A DNA stretch of 64,000 nt from Oscheius onirici (Eukaryota; Nematoda; Chromadorea; Rhabditida; Rhabditidae): positions 3,968,001-4,032,000 of the forward strand of contig OW051471.1 of NCBI GenBank assembly GCA_932521025.1. The letters are read 5' to 3'. Every line of letters starts with the position of its first letter. The first letter of the stretch is position 1. Below the pieces are notes generated by a model. That model had not been told where the DNA came from and ran no database searches. It saw only the letters and a program-made list of their open reading frames with translations. The position numbers and the translations under genes were made by a program. Below, piece after piece: positions 11,182-22,909 of the stretch.

Positions 11182-13950
11182 ATGGAAACGTTGATCCCCG
11201 TGGTCAGCAAACTACAGGACGTATTCGCCACGCTAGGACGACGAGAAGATCATATACAACTACCGCAGATTGTCGTCGTCGGATCGCAGAGTGCCGGAAA
11301 AAGCTCCGTGCTAGAGAATCTTGTTGGAAGAGACTTTCTGCCCCGGGGCACAGGAATCGTCACTCGCCGACCACTAATTCTACAGCTCACAAATGTGTCG
11401 GAAGAAGATGACAGACGAAGTATAAACGGTACTATTTTCATTTGTTTTGATAAAAAGTCAAATTCAGGAAAAATTATAAAAGGCGACTATGCCATGTTCG
11501 AGCACACAGGGAACAAAGTTTTTACCGATTTCGACCTCGTTCGCAAAGAAATTGAAGACGAGACAGATCGACTAACAGGCAACAACAAGGTTTGTCATGT
11601 TTCTATCCCATTTATTTCAAAAATTCAGGGAATTTCACCCGTTCCAATCAGTCTCAAAATATACTCGTCTCATGTCGTCAATTTGGCCCTGATCGACTTG
11701 CCCGGAATTACGAAAGTGCCCGTCGGTGATCAGCCAACCAATATCGAGGAACAAATCCGCGAGATGATCTTCCACTTCATCTCTAATCCCTCGTCTATCA
11801 TCTTGGCCGTGACTCCGGCAAACCAGGATTTCGCCACATCGGAGCCGATCAAAATGGCGAGAGAAGTAGATCGCGACGGTCAGAGAACGTTGGCCGTCCT
11901 GACAAAGCTCGATCTCATGGACCAGGGTACGGACGCGATGGATGTGCTGACTGGCAAAGTGATCCCCATCAAACTCGGCATTATCGGTGTCGTTAATCGT
12001 TCACAGGCACTTTGAATGTTTTGCTGTATTTTTATATCTTCTTTAGCAATCCATCCTGGACAAAAAGCCTATCAGCGACGCTATAAAAGACGAAATCTCT
12101 TTCCTCCAAAGAAAATATCCGACATTGGGCAGCAGAAATGGAACCGCGTATCTGGCAAAGCGACTGAACATGGTTGGATTTCTGTACAATATCGTAAATA
12201 ATCAATATTTAGCTCCTGATGCACCACATTAGAAATTGTCTCCCGGCGCTGAAGGCCCGTGTCCATATAATGCTCTCGCAGTGCCAAGCCGATCTCACTG
12301 CTTTTGGAGAGCCCGTGGAGGATAAGAGTCGGACGCTGCTCCAAATCATAACCCGATTTGCCACTGCCTACACGTCGACAATTGAGGGGACGTCAAGAAA
12401 CATCGAAACCGTCGAACTGTAAGTTCCTGTCTTTTTTCTTTCAGTCCAAACATTTTCAGCTGCGGAGGAGCTAGAATATGCCACATCTTCCTCGAGACAT
12501 TCGGTCGTTCACTCGAACTTGTTAATCCGCTGGAAAGTCTCTCACCGAACGAGATTCTGACGGCTATTAGGAATGCAACAGGACCAAGACCTGCCCTCTT
12601 TGTGCCGGAAATAGCCTTCGAGCTGCTGGTAAAGCGACAAATTCAACGACTGGAAGAGCCCAGCTTGCGATGTGTCGAATTGGTTCACGAGGAAATGCAA
12701 AGAATGGTCCAGCATTGCGGTTTCACAACGCAGGTATCTTTGATTTTTTTAAACTTCCTTCATATTCAATTTCAGCAAGAAATGCAGCGTTTCCCTCGTC
12801 TCTACGACAAAATTAACGAAGTTGTCAGCGGTCTGCTGAAAGAACGTCTGAAGCCTACAAACTTGATGGTCGAGAACCTGGTGGCCATTGAGCTTGCCTA
12901 CATCAATACTCGCCATCCCGAATTCACGGACGCCAACTTGGCAACGTTGCTCAAAGATTGTTCCGTGGAAGAACGCCAGACTCGCGCCAGACAACGTGCT
13001 GTTTCCCAGAGCGAAAGGACCGTCAGTGCTCATGGAGAGGTAAGCCCCGGTTTTTAGTTCCGTATTGCACGAGCATGATCTGTGTTTTGTAGGAGTTAGC
13101 AGTGCAAATGAGGCCGGTTCTGAGACCGCCGCAGAATAAGCTCGACCGTCGGATGGTAAAATCCGTCCATTTCTCCTCTTACGATCTAATCAAAGAAATC
13201 AGCTCCTTGTTTCCACTCACAGCGTCTGTTTCTCACAATCATACGACTTTTCTCTAAATTAAGTTTTGATCTTTTCAGCTCGCCAATCCGGCTGTATTGG
13301 AACCACCCCGTGATCTCCAGAATGGCAAGATTCCTCTCACAAACGGTGGATCGTCCAGCAGCGGGTTTATCGCTAGCTTGTTCAGCTCAAAAACGCCAGT
13401 AGAAGATCAAGGTTCGTTTCTTCTGTTCACTTTTTGCAAAATACTTTTTTCAGCTGAAACTCCTCAAAAGGCCGTAAATTTCCTCACGGACGTGCCGGAA
13501 CTGCCGGTCGTTTCCAGAAAGCTGACTTCTTCTGAGCAGCGAGACTGCACTGTCATTGGTTCGTCTGTGTCAACATTTTGGGTTATTTCACTAGTTTAGA
13601 ACGTCTGATCAGAAGCTATTTCAACATCGTCCGAAAGAATGTCCAGGATGCTGTCCCCAAGGCCATCATGTTCCTTCTGGTTAACTTTGTTCGAGTGAGT
13701 ATTTTTGTTGAATTGAATCGAAATGTTCGTACTTCCAGGACAATTTGCAATCTGAACTCGTTCGCCAGCTGTACCAGCCCGAGTTGCTGGACGATCTTCT
13801 AGCCGAGACGGAGGACATGGCTCTCAGACGCAAGGAAACGATGGAAACTATGCAGGTTGGATACTTTCTTGTTTCCCACAAAACCTTTTTCAGGCTCTTA
13901 ATCAGGCCAGCTTGATAATAAGCGAAGTAAGAGAGACACAGCTGTGGTAG
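11182..13950 (+). CDS. drp-1: dynamin-related protein 1, mitochondrial fission GTPase
   Basis: Large GTPase that oligomerises on mitochondria and peroxisomes and constricts them during fission. The N-terminus [19 protein letters not shown] and the P-loop GSQSAGKSS match DRP1/DNM1L rather than endocytic dynamin. Switch motif [14 protein letters not shown] and TKLDLMD (the G4 motif) complete the GTPase domain (about residues 1-300). The middle domain follows ([55 protein letters not shown], then [19 protein letters not shown]). There is no pleckstrin homology domain but a variable linker, as in DRP1. The GTPase effector domain ends in [20 protein letters not shown] and [10 protein letters not shown], stop 13948-13950. 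About ten short introns are present; one after NRSQ (near 12007) has no GT donor and seems to be GC-AG. The gene looks intact. Confidence 0.95.
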
Positions 13951-14306
13951 TTTTCTCTCGACATTTCTCTCCTAAATCATCACGGGTATGCTGTTGCATC
14001 GCTACTCATCTCAGCTCGAAAAGCCAACATCTTCAGTCTACCTATCCCCAGCTTCGCTCTGTAGGAATTGTGTATTATAGTCGTCCATCTAGTCTCGTTT
14101 TATTTTGTCAGCTATCATCTCTATATTTTAATCGCTCAGTCTATTTATTGTGCCCATTTTGAGCTTAGAGACCACTTTTTTGCCCTTCTTTTTGTTTCTT
14201 AGCAGTATTAAAAGAAGTTTTATATAAACAAACAATGATTACGCACTCGTTTCTTCATACCTGCATGTGTATTCTGTGTGTAAAGTGCTTTTAGTTTCGC
14301 GTAAAA

Positions 14307-17300
14307 ATGTCTGACGATGATCCGTCAAAGGACGAGGAAGGCGATCTTGCCACCAAATCAGAAGAGTTGGCTCCTTTTTCAGTCTTTTTGAACGGACGTT
14401 TCAGATTTTTCGATGTTGAGGCCATCGTCTCCCACATGACGTTCCAGGACGCCTGCAAAAAACTGCGATATGGAGAGAACGGCTTCAATTCAGAAACGTT
14501 CGATGATATGAACCACTGCAAATACATCTACAGGGTAAATTCAGCTTCTTTTTAAAGATTTTTATCGGGTTCAGATCAAATGGCTCGGATATAGCAGCGA
14601 TGAGAATACGTGGGAAGAAGAGGAGAATCTGACGTGTGACGAGATTTTGACAGAGTATAAGAAGAAGAACGGACTTCCTGCCGATCTGGTCACCATTAAA
14701 TTCAGCGTCAAACTATTTCTCACCCACTGTTTTCGACAAAATGACCCGGATTTGACTGAAGATGTGCGAGCATATATTGACGAGGTTGGTTCGGCTTCTT
14801 TTTTTTTTTTGAAAAGAAGTATGAGAACGATGGGAAACGCTTTTTCAGACCTACATCATTCCCGACAAAGAAAGGGCCGAAGCCAAGGAAAGACAAAAGG
14901 AAGAGATCAGACGCATGAAAGAGGAAAAACGTCAGAAGGAGCGAGAGAGATATGTAAACATTTTTATAACATTTGTTCAAGAACAATTCATTGAGGCTGC
15001 TCGTGCCAGTAAGAGCCGTGGAGGAGACGCTAAGACAATTGGAGCCGACGATGTTCCTTTCAGTCTCAGAAAGGTTCCCCTTTATTAGTATACCCCTAAT
15101 TCAAACCGTTTTAGAAGGTTCGCAAGTCTGTGAGACAAGTTGAAAGAGATCTGACCGCTCCCATTTTAGTCGAGCGCGAGGAAAAATTGGATCTTTTGGG
15201 ACAGGTTGTCTTTGTAAAGTTTTCTTAACAATTTTCTCTAGACGTACGACAGATCGGCCAAAGAGACGAAGGAACGAATGGACGGTCTTGACTATCTGGA
15301 ACAGCAGGAAAAGGTGATAAAACAGTCGAAAAAGAAGAGGAAGAGCGATTCTCCGGCCCCGACGGCCAACGGGAAACAGAGGAAGACGCGACGAAGTAGA
15401 AGTAGTTCGAAGAGTGAGGCAGAAGTCGACCAAGACGTGGAAACTTGCTCTGAAAAAATGGTTCCCGTTTATTTTGACTTTTATATAGAAATTAAAGCAA
15501 TCCCGACTAACGATGGATCGTCAGAAAAAGGTCGCCAAACACAGTCTTTCACTCGACTCGGACATTTTTTCGAATGAACTGGATGAGCGAACCGCACGCG
15601 AACAGCCCAGATGTGTACTGATAAAGCCTACAGTAGCCAAGAAGAGGTACAGCTTCCAGTATTCTTCAAAAATTATGTTTGTTTAAGCGAATCACTGCCA
15701 GCCGTCCTTCCTCTAAAAAATTTGTCGACTCTTCTGCCTCTGTCTTCTTCGAATAACAGCGTTGTCCCTGCGCCAATTCCTCAAAAGTCGCCAGTCAAGA
15801 GTTTCAAGTTGAACATAAAATATAGCAAGGACTCTTCTGAGTGGAAAGTAAATGACCAAGAAAATTGTTCTGACATCAATATGGAGGTTGGTTTTAGCTA
15901 TTTCAGCTGAAAATGAGATTTCCAGCTTGCTCCTCTTTCTCCAACTCCAAAAGAGACTTTGTGGACGGATTTGGTGGAGAATTCAAAACGCGAGTCGCCA
16001 AAAGGATTCAGTCTCTTCGTCAAACACATCGAAGAATCATTTGCCGACGAGACTTGGCGAGACATAAACGTAAAAATTTCTTCATTTTGTCCGAAAATAT
16101 GTCCCATTTTTAGGCAAAATATCTTGAGGAAATGGTCACAGCTTATGCTTTTCTTCAAGCTGAAAATCTCGCAAAAGTCTTCGGAATTATCGGTGAGAAC
16201 AATAAGAATCGTGCCACTATCGTCAAGGTCAACATTTTCTTCAAATTTTCAGCTAACCTGGCCGAGTTTTAAGATTCTTCTAAAATATATCAAAATTGAC
16301 GGCTGTGAGGAATTTGTCGATTCGATTCTTTGCGAAAAGTCTGCAGTAAATCCTCGTCTTCAACGCCTTTTCGACGCCGATGGAGTTGAGCAGAGAACAT
16401 GGCTCGATATACCAGCAATTTGTTCGAAAAATCACGGAAAGTGCAAGTATGTTTCTTCTTCTTAAAAGTACAAAAAACTTTCAGAACGATTCAAGTTGTT
16501 CTGAAGATACTGGGCAATAACAGATTTGACGAATCCTCTCCATTTTCTCCCGAACTCTTCTATCATTCAATCAAGTTTGGAGCTCTTTGTCAAAAATATA
16601 TGCTCATCTCCTGGGGTTTGTTCTGCGTATTTCTGTACTTCATTTACTAAACTATAGGCACTCCCTTTTACACAGAACTCACACAGTATCCCGGCAACAA
16701 TGAAATTGTGGTGGATCATTCGCTCCTGGTTATTCGCCAATTTGACCTGAAACAGCTTTTTGACCTGGTCGTCAAGGGATTTGATGTCAATCAAGCCGCT
16801 TGGAAGAAGGATGTTCAAGCTGGAGGTCGTACGGTTCTTCAACCGATTCTGCCCAAAAACTTCTTCCAGAAAATTGTAAGCTTTTTTTTACTATTCACCT
16901 GAAAGAAAATTAGATTCCCGACGACGCTGCCAAGAATATCAATATGGTCTTAGGAAAAATCTCGTCGACTTTGTCTGCATTCGATCAGAAAAGAATCCCG
17001 GCGCTTCTGCAGAAAAAGTACGAGGACAAGAGCTATGTTGGATATTTGACGCCTGCTCATATCCTCCGAGCTGTCTGGCCCGACAAACCGGTAGCTTTTA
17101 AGTCTTTTTGTCTAAATTTTTAAACATAGGCTTCCTTGCGATTCAACACGCAGTCGCAAAAGGCCTGGACCAGCTGGAACGAGTTGAATCATCCGTGTCT
17201 GCCTCTGGACAAGGATTTGGCAGAAAAGCTGATGAAGGGAGAGGCTAAATTGGTAGATTTTTTGTTCCTTTTATTTTGAAAAGTTATATTTAGATCATTT

Positions 17301-17714
17301 CGCTGATTCGTGTAGGCATGCAGAATCAAATCCAGAAAGATGTCTCTCAAAATTTGAAGATTGTCGATCTGAACGCGGGAAAATGTGTCCCCACAGAAAT
17401 CCAGTTGGTCTTTTTCATTTCTACATATTTTAAATCTGCAGAATCACATCTATGAACTATAAAGAAAGCTACAAACTTAAACCGACCTATTCCGAATTGA
17501 ATGTCTGGCTCTTCGAGCCTCCCGAACGCGAACAACGTGACTTTTTTCACAATATTTCAAGCAGAATCTTACAGATCTCTTGATCCGAGATACCAACTTC
17601 AAAGTGGCCGTCTTCACGAAAAGTAACGAAATCGGCACGCCGTTCCTCTTCCGCCTCCATGTCATTCAGGAAACTGGTCTCGAACATGTCAAGCTCGGTG
17701 ACATCTCTCTCTAG
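14307..17714 (+). CDS. chromodomain protein with long unrecognised C-terminal region
   Basis: Likely a histone-methyl-lysine reader. After an acidic start (MSDDDPSKDEEGD) comes a chromodomain at about residues 36-95: FFDVEAIVSHM, then after splicing YIYRIKWLGYSSDENTWEEE, with the WLGY and TWE aromatic-cage pattern. A Lys/Arg/Glu-rich coiled stretch follows (about 14850-14960, RAEAKERQKEEIRRMKEEK), then a basic nuclear-localisation-like segment near 15330-15400 (QSKKKRKSD, KTRRSRSSSKSE). Exons to 17.7 kb join in phase through short introns, giving a long C-terminal part (for example TFxT-free stretches such as GVEQRTWLDIPAICSKNHGK and SWGTPFYTELTQYPGNNEIV) ending FRLHVIQETGLEHVKLGDIS plus stop near 17714. 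I do not recognise this part. One exon join near 17540 is unresolved, and two adjacent genes instead of one cannot be excluded. The start lies 357 bases after the DRP-1 stop, compatible with an operon. Confidence 0.6.
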
Positions 17715-19409
17715 GTATCTCATTTCTGTTAGTCCCTCCTTTATGTTCAAGTCTTTCAATTTTTGTCAATCTCGGTTATGTTACATGGGTATTTTTCTTA
17801 TTTTTTTTGTTGTCTTTCAATAAAGCTCTGCTTTTTATGAGAAAATCTGATAGGAAGGGGGTTCCGTCGCGACCAGTCAGCTGGCACCCTCCGCAGTCCA
17901 TACACACTCTCTCGAAGCCCACACCCTGTCATCTGTTTTCTCTCGCGTCTCTGCCACCGACCTCACATATATTTTGATCATTTTGTTTTTAATTTCACTT
18001 TAGTGAAAATGTGATACGAACGAGGAAAAAAGACGTAAAATTTTGTGATTTTGTCTCCAATTTGGACTTCCGTTATGAGAACGAAAATTAAACTGAACTT
18101 TTGCTTCCTATAGGCGGAAATCGGAACTTCATACAACGATAAGCAAATTCAAACGAAGAAATTTGTCACCAATCGAATGCCCAAGCGCTATTCTTCCAAA
18201 AACGGAAGTCTCTGCGCCTGAGCGAGCTTCGGCCTGCTCCAATAATTCGGCCTTTTCCCTCAATTTTCTCTCTCCAATTTGTGCTGTTCATGCATTCTTT
18301 CTTCTCGCCCGCAGTCGGCACAACGAATGCTGTAATCGACGGACAGGTTTTTGTTTCTGCCTTCCGCCCAACACGTTGTGGCGAAAGTTGTACTATTTCT
18401 GTTTCTTTTGCTTCTATTTTTAACCCTTTGCAGTAGAAAAATTGAAAAGTCTTTTGAGCTGAAAACAGTCATAAACTGGTTCCGCTTTTTCGTCAAAAAC
18501 GAGGAGTATTTTGATCGGCTAATTGAAGATTATTTTCTGTTTTGGCCAAAGATGTTTTTGAGACGAAAACACACTTTAGACGAACACAAGCCGTGCTCAG
18601 TTCTTTTTATGTTTTTGCCGTATTCGTCGAGGTTTAACAGTGCAATTTTCATGCTCATCCGAACTTGCTCTGGAAACGTTCCTTTTTACAATTAAAGTCT
18701 GTTAAAAAAAGAACGCAACAGTAACCCATAAATATTTCGCTTCGAAAACCACAAACGCCTGAAGCGCGCTAATTTACCGTTGAGAAAATCAAGAAATCGG
18801 TTTGAATTGTTGCAGTTTATCCTGAAAATCAGGGGTTTCTGGTTCTCGAAGCGAAATATTTATGGGTTACAGTTGCATTCTTTTTTTTAACAGACTTTCG
18901 TGTGGAAAACTACAATTAGCTTATGGAAAACTCTTAATGCTTGTAAACGTTTGATCGGGTAAAATAGAACAGGACCACAGCTCTGTTCAACGTTGCTCTT
19001 CCGACCATCCGATTACTTTCTAACATCATAATTTTTTGCGTCAAAGCAGAAAAAACAGCGTCCTCTTCGTTTCAATCTCCTCTCCAAGATTTTGTCGATC
19101 TTCCCAGTAAACAATGTGAAGACATCGTCAGAAGATTCCCTTTTGTTCAATCTCTCCAAATGAGGAAACCCCGCGCGAGTACTTCCTTCCTTGTTGTCGC
19201 AACTTTCTCTCCGATTATCTTCCAAAAAGATATCTGAATTTGATGTCTGTTCATGAAAAACAGCCGAGTGACGTCAGGGTTGTGTTCAGGTTGAAAGAGT
19301 CAACAAACGGACCAGTCTCTCCTTCTCTCTCGACCACTTCCGCACATTCCCAATTAATATTTTCAGTGCCTCTACCTCATTAGCCAAAACTCTTTTTCTT
19401 TCACTTAAA
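17715..19409. other. intergenic stretch with a small foldback element and a CRE-type site
   Basis: No coding pattern was seen. It contains the palindromic element at 18694-18898 listed separately. Nearer to the Ariadne gene, a perfect TGACGTCA (CRE/bZIP core) lies at 19269-19276, about 135 bases before the start codon, a plausible promoter element. Confidence 0.4.
18694..18898. mobile_element. 205-base palindromic MITE-like element
   Basis: The first roughly 58 bases (AAAGTCTGTTAAAAAAAGAA onward, to the GCGAAATATTTAT complement) are repeated in inverse orientation at the right end, with a few mismatches. The short loop has no ORF. Size, terminal inverted repeats and lack of coding capacity indicate a miniature inverted-repeat element. 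The superfamily is not clear. Confidence 0.65.
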
Positions 19410-21946
19410 ATGGACGATGGCGATATGTATGACGATGACTACGACGAAGATTACTACGACGAGGACAGCATGGACGCTGTCATTGAGGCTCAGCCTACTC
19501 CGAATATCGACTGGGAAGAAGCCGAATTTGAGTGTCTCGGAACTCACGAGGTACTTTCTTTTAATTCTGCTTATGAGCGAATCAATAGGTGGAAAGAGTA
19601 TTGAACGAATCAGTGGCGTCTCTGTCGGACAAGGCTCGGATAACCCCGACTCTTTCTCGAATGTTGCTTCATGCTCACGAGTGGGATGTGGCAAAGGTGG
19701 GAATTTTTTGTTCTTTTTTTAGTTTTAAAAGTAGGGAGCTGAATAAAAGTATTTTTAGTCCAACTACTGAAGAAGAGCGATTAGAGGGCGTAACTTCAAG
19801 AGCAAATATGCTATCAGATAGTTTGTTCCGTCATAGTTTAAACAGAATTTTTAGTCTCTTTGATTCACGTGTCAATAGTTTATGTAAAGAAAGTCTCACT
19901 GTGTACGTCTAAATACTGACAGGTGTTACAGACGCCTCTGGCAAATTGTATTCATGACTCGTCTAAATTAGAGTTAGACTAGTTACGACAAGTAAAATGT
20001 AGGTGCTAGAAGAAAGAATACAGTTCGTTCCAAAAGAGCGTTAGTGACTGTTGGTTCTACGGTTTTCTTTTTTTACCAAACTAGTCGACTTACTAGAAGG
20101 ACAAAAAAAACATGAGAAAATCGACCAACATACCATTTCTGGAGAGACTATATTTTCCAGGTGTCCTCCCTGCTCTCCCGCGACCAAGAAGGTGTCCTCC
20201 GGACCTGTAACATTAAGTCAACAACACTGGCAGCTTCTCAAGAAGAGCAGTACTGTCCAGTCTGTGCCGACGACGAGAGCGAACAGATGGAGTCATTGTC
20301 CTGCAAACACCGTTTCTGTATCGCGTGCTGGAGAAGTCACATCGAAGCTCGATTGTCTGAAGGAGTCGCGAGTCGACTCTCATGTATGGATCCAACCTGC
20401 AACGTCATCTGTCCCTTCGAATTCGTTGTTCGGATTTTGGACAAACCGCAGATGCGGGCAAAGTACGAGAGATTCGTCTACCGAGACTACGTCAATTCTC
20501 ATCCCGAGCTGAAATTCTGTGTCGGGAAGGATTGTTCGGTGAGTATCGTATGGTTCCATTAAAATCTCTCTTCAGGCCGTGATCCGTTCCCGCGAGAAAA
20601 AGGCTAAGAAGGCGACATGCAACAGGTGCAAAACGGTCTTTTGGTGAGTCGATCTGGTCTCTGAGCCACTAGCCTCTAATTGTTTACGCTTCCTATGAAA
20701 GAACAATGAGTCTCTCCACCGGAAGTTGCGCCACTTTGTCACAATTGGTTTCCGACTAACTCTGGTCGAAAATGAGAAGAAGCGTGTTATCAAATGAGTC
20801 ATATGAATTACTAGTTAGGGAAGACACTGTCTATTAATAGAGTTGGCGTAGATGACGTAGTCTATGTTCCAAAGAGATGGATTACGTAGGCAATATCTGA
20901 GAACTTTAGGGTGTCAAGCTCATTATGAAACACATTTTCATAGACTGATTGACCAGACAATAGATCCAAAGACTTGTTTCATTATAAAACCAGCCAATTA
21001 ATATAAACCCGATTTCCAGTGTGATGTGTGGAGTAGACTACCATGCACCAACTTCCTGCGACACAATAAAACAATGGCTGGTCAAATGTGCCGATGACAG
21101 CGAGACGGCCAACTACATCAGTGCTCACACGAAGGACTGTCCTCGCTGTCATACCTGTATAGAAAAGAACGGCGGATGTAATCACATGCAGGTAGGTAAA
21201 TACTTATATTTTGAATGCATGGTCGTTTAGTGCTCGAAATGCAAGCATCATTTCTGTTGGATGTGTTTCGGAGACTGGAAGAACCACGGCAGCGAGTACT
21301 ACGAGTGCAGTCGCTACAAGGAGAATCCGTCCGTAGCGGCAGAGGCCAATCATGTAAAGGCACGAAGAGCTCTGGAAAAGTATCTCCACTACTACGAGCG
21401 TTTCGAGAATCACAACAAGTCGCTGAAGATGGAGGAACATTTGAGGGAGAAGATCCGGAAAAAAATTGATGCCAGGGTCAGTCCTTTCCTTTCTTTATAG
21501 TCTGGAAAGAAATTAGCAGTAGTTCTTGAAGGAACCATACTTAGAAACTCAACCAGGAAACGCAGGCAAATTCAGACTTTAGCTGAGCATTTACGGAATA
21601 AAATACAAGTTCCAGGTAAACGACCACGACGGGACCTGGATCGACTGGCAGTACCTACTCGGAGTGATATCTCTGCTGACCAAATGCCGATTCACTCTCA
21701 AATACACATATCCTTTCGCTTACTATTTGGAAAGTGGGCCGAGGAAACAACTGGTGAGTTCGGGAAGAAACTCTTGAAGAAGAATATCTTCAGTTTGAAT
21801 ACCAACAAGCCCAGCTGGAAAAGGAAGTTGAAGAGTTGGCGTGGGCCGTCGAGAGAGCCGACTGTCATGCCAGAGGCACACTCGAAGGACACATGCATCG
21901 AGCCGAACACAAAAGACAAACTCTGCTTCATGATTTTTTCTACTAG
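19410..21946 (+). CDS. ari-1: Ariadne-1 type RBR (RING-in-between-RING) E3 ubiquitin ligase
   Basis: E3 ligase that accepts ubiquitin from E2 (UBCH7 class) onto a RING2 cysteine and works with neddylated cullin-RING ligases. The start [20 protein letters not shown] is the acidic N-terminus typical of Ariadne-1, followed by the UBA-like segment ([14 protein letters not shown]). RING1 begins [10 protein letters not shown] near 20250; the IBR includes [23 protein letters not shown] and [16 protein letters not shown]2 is [20 protein letters not shown] with the catalytic Cys in GGCNHM, then [15 protein letters not shown]. The C-terminal Ariadne domain is helical ([40 protein letters not shown]) and ends HDFFY plus stop. 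Introns include a longer one (about 19.7-20.16 kb) without recognisable content. All eight zinc-ligand groups appear present, so the gene looks functional. Confidence 0.93.
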
Positions 21947-22909
21947 CTTGTTTCTTTGTTTTGTACACCTCCCTTTCTTTACGGGTTCCCCAGTCTAAAA
22001 TTCAAGCTATGTTCTGTCAATTGTAAATAGAGTGCCTTTTGTTTGAGACTTTAGAAACAACGTCATAAACAAGTGTTTGAAAGGTTCCGGAAATGTGTCA
22101 TAGTGAACTGTTGAGTTTGCCTGAGCTGAGGAGGAAAGTGCACCTCGGAATCTCGCAATCAGATTTATTCGGTTGATGGAAGATGAGATGAAAAGTATGG
22201 CTGAGAATCCGAACTTGTGACGCATTGAGCAGTACTGGTTGCTCGTCTGAAAGTGGTAAACGATACTATGTATGAGAAATAGTATCTGAAAGTTACTATT
22301 TACTTGCGATCCGAATTTAGAAATAGGAACAAACACAAGCAAGCTTCTTAAGAGATGTTTTGCACATTGGTGAAGTCTTGAAACATATTACCAAAGAGAG
22401 ATCGTTGATGCAATAAAAATTGACGGAAATACCTCGAAGTTTCACAGTTCTCAAACTTCTCACTCAAACAAAGGTTTTGCCAAACTACTGACAGACAACA
22501 GACATTTCAGATGCCTTGGATATACTGAAACGATCAGAGCTGCTGATCGCTTGACACAAAAAAAGGATTGAATGATATTTCATAGCTCTCTAGGAAAACT
22601 AGAATTGTGACGATGCTAGGCAATCAACTGATTAAAAGGCCAGACAAAACAGAGTCAGCGTTCGTTTTACTACCTCTCTCAGTCGCTTATCACCGGACGG
22701 AAGAAGCCTCGCAATCCTCCTAACCAGTCCACTGCTTCCTGTAGTTTGGACTACTTTGTTCTCAAAAGGACCCTCGTGGCACACCGAAGACGAACATAAA
22801 ATGGAAATAAAAGTGATAAAGACTCTCCGAGTCGATAGGGAGGAGCGAGCAGGCTACTCCAGTCCATTTTCTCTCTTTCATTTTTCTCTATATAATTAAC
22901 AAATTTTGG
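21947..22909. other. intergenic, nothing recognised
   Basis: This separates two plus-strand genes. ORFs here are short and without domain similarity. A TATA-like TATATAATTAA sits about 20 bases before the next start codon. Confidence 0.4.
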
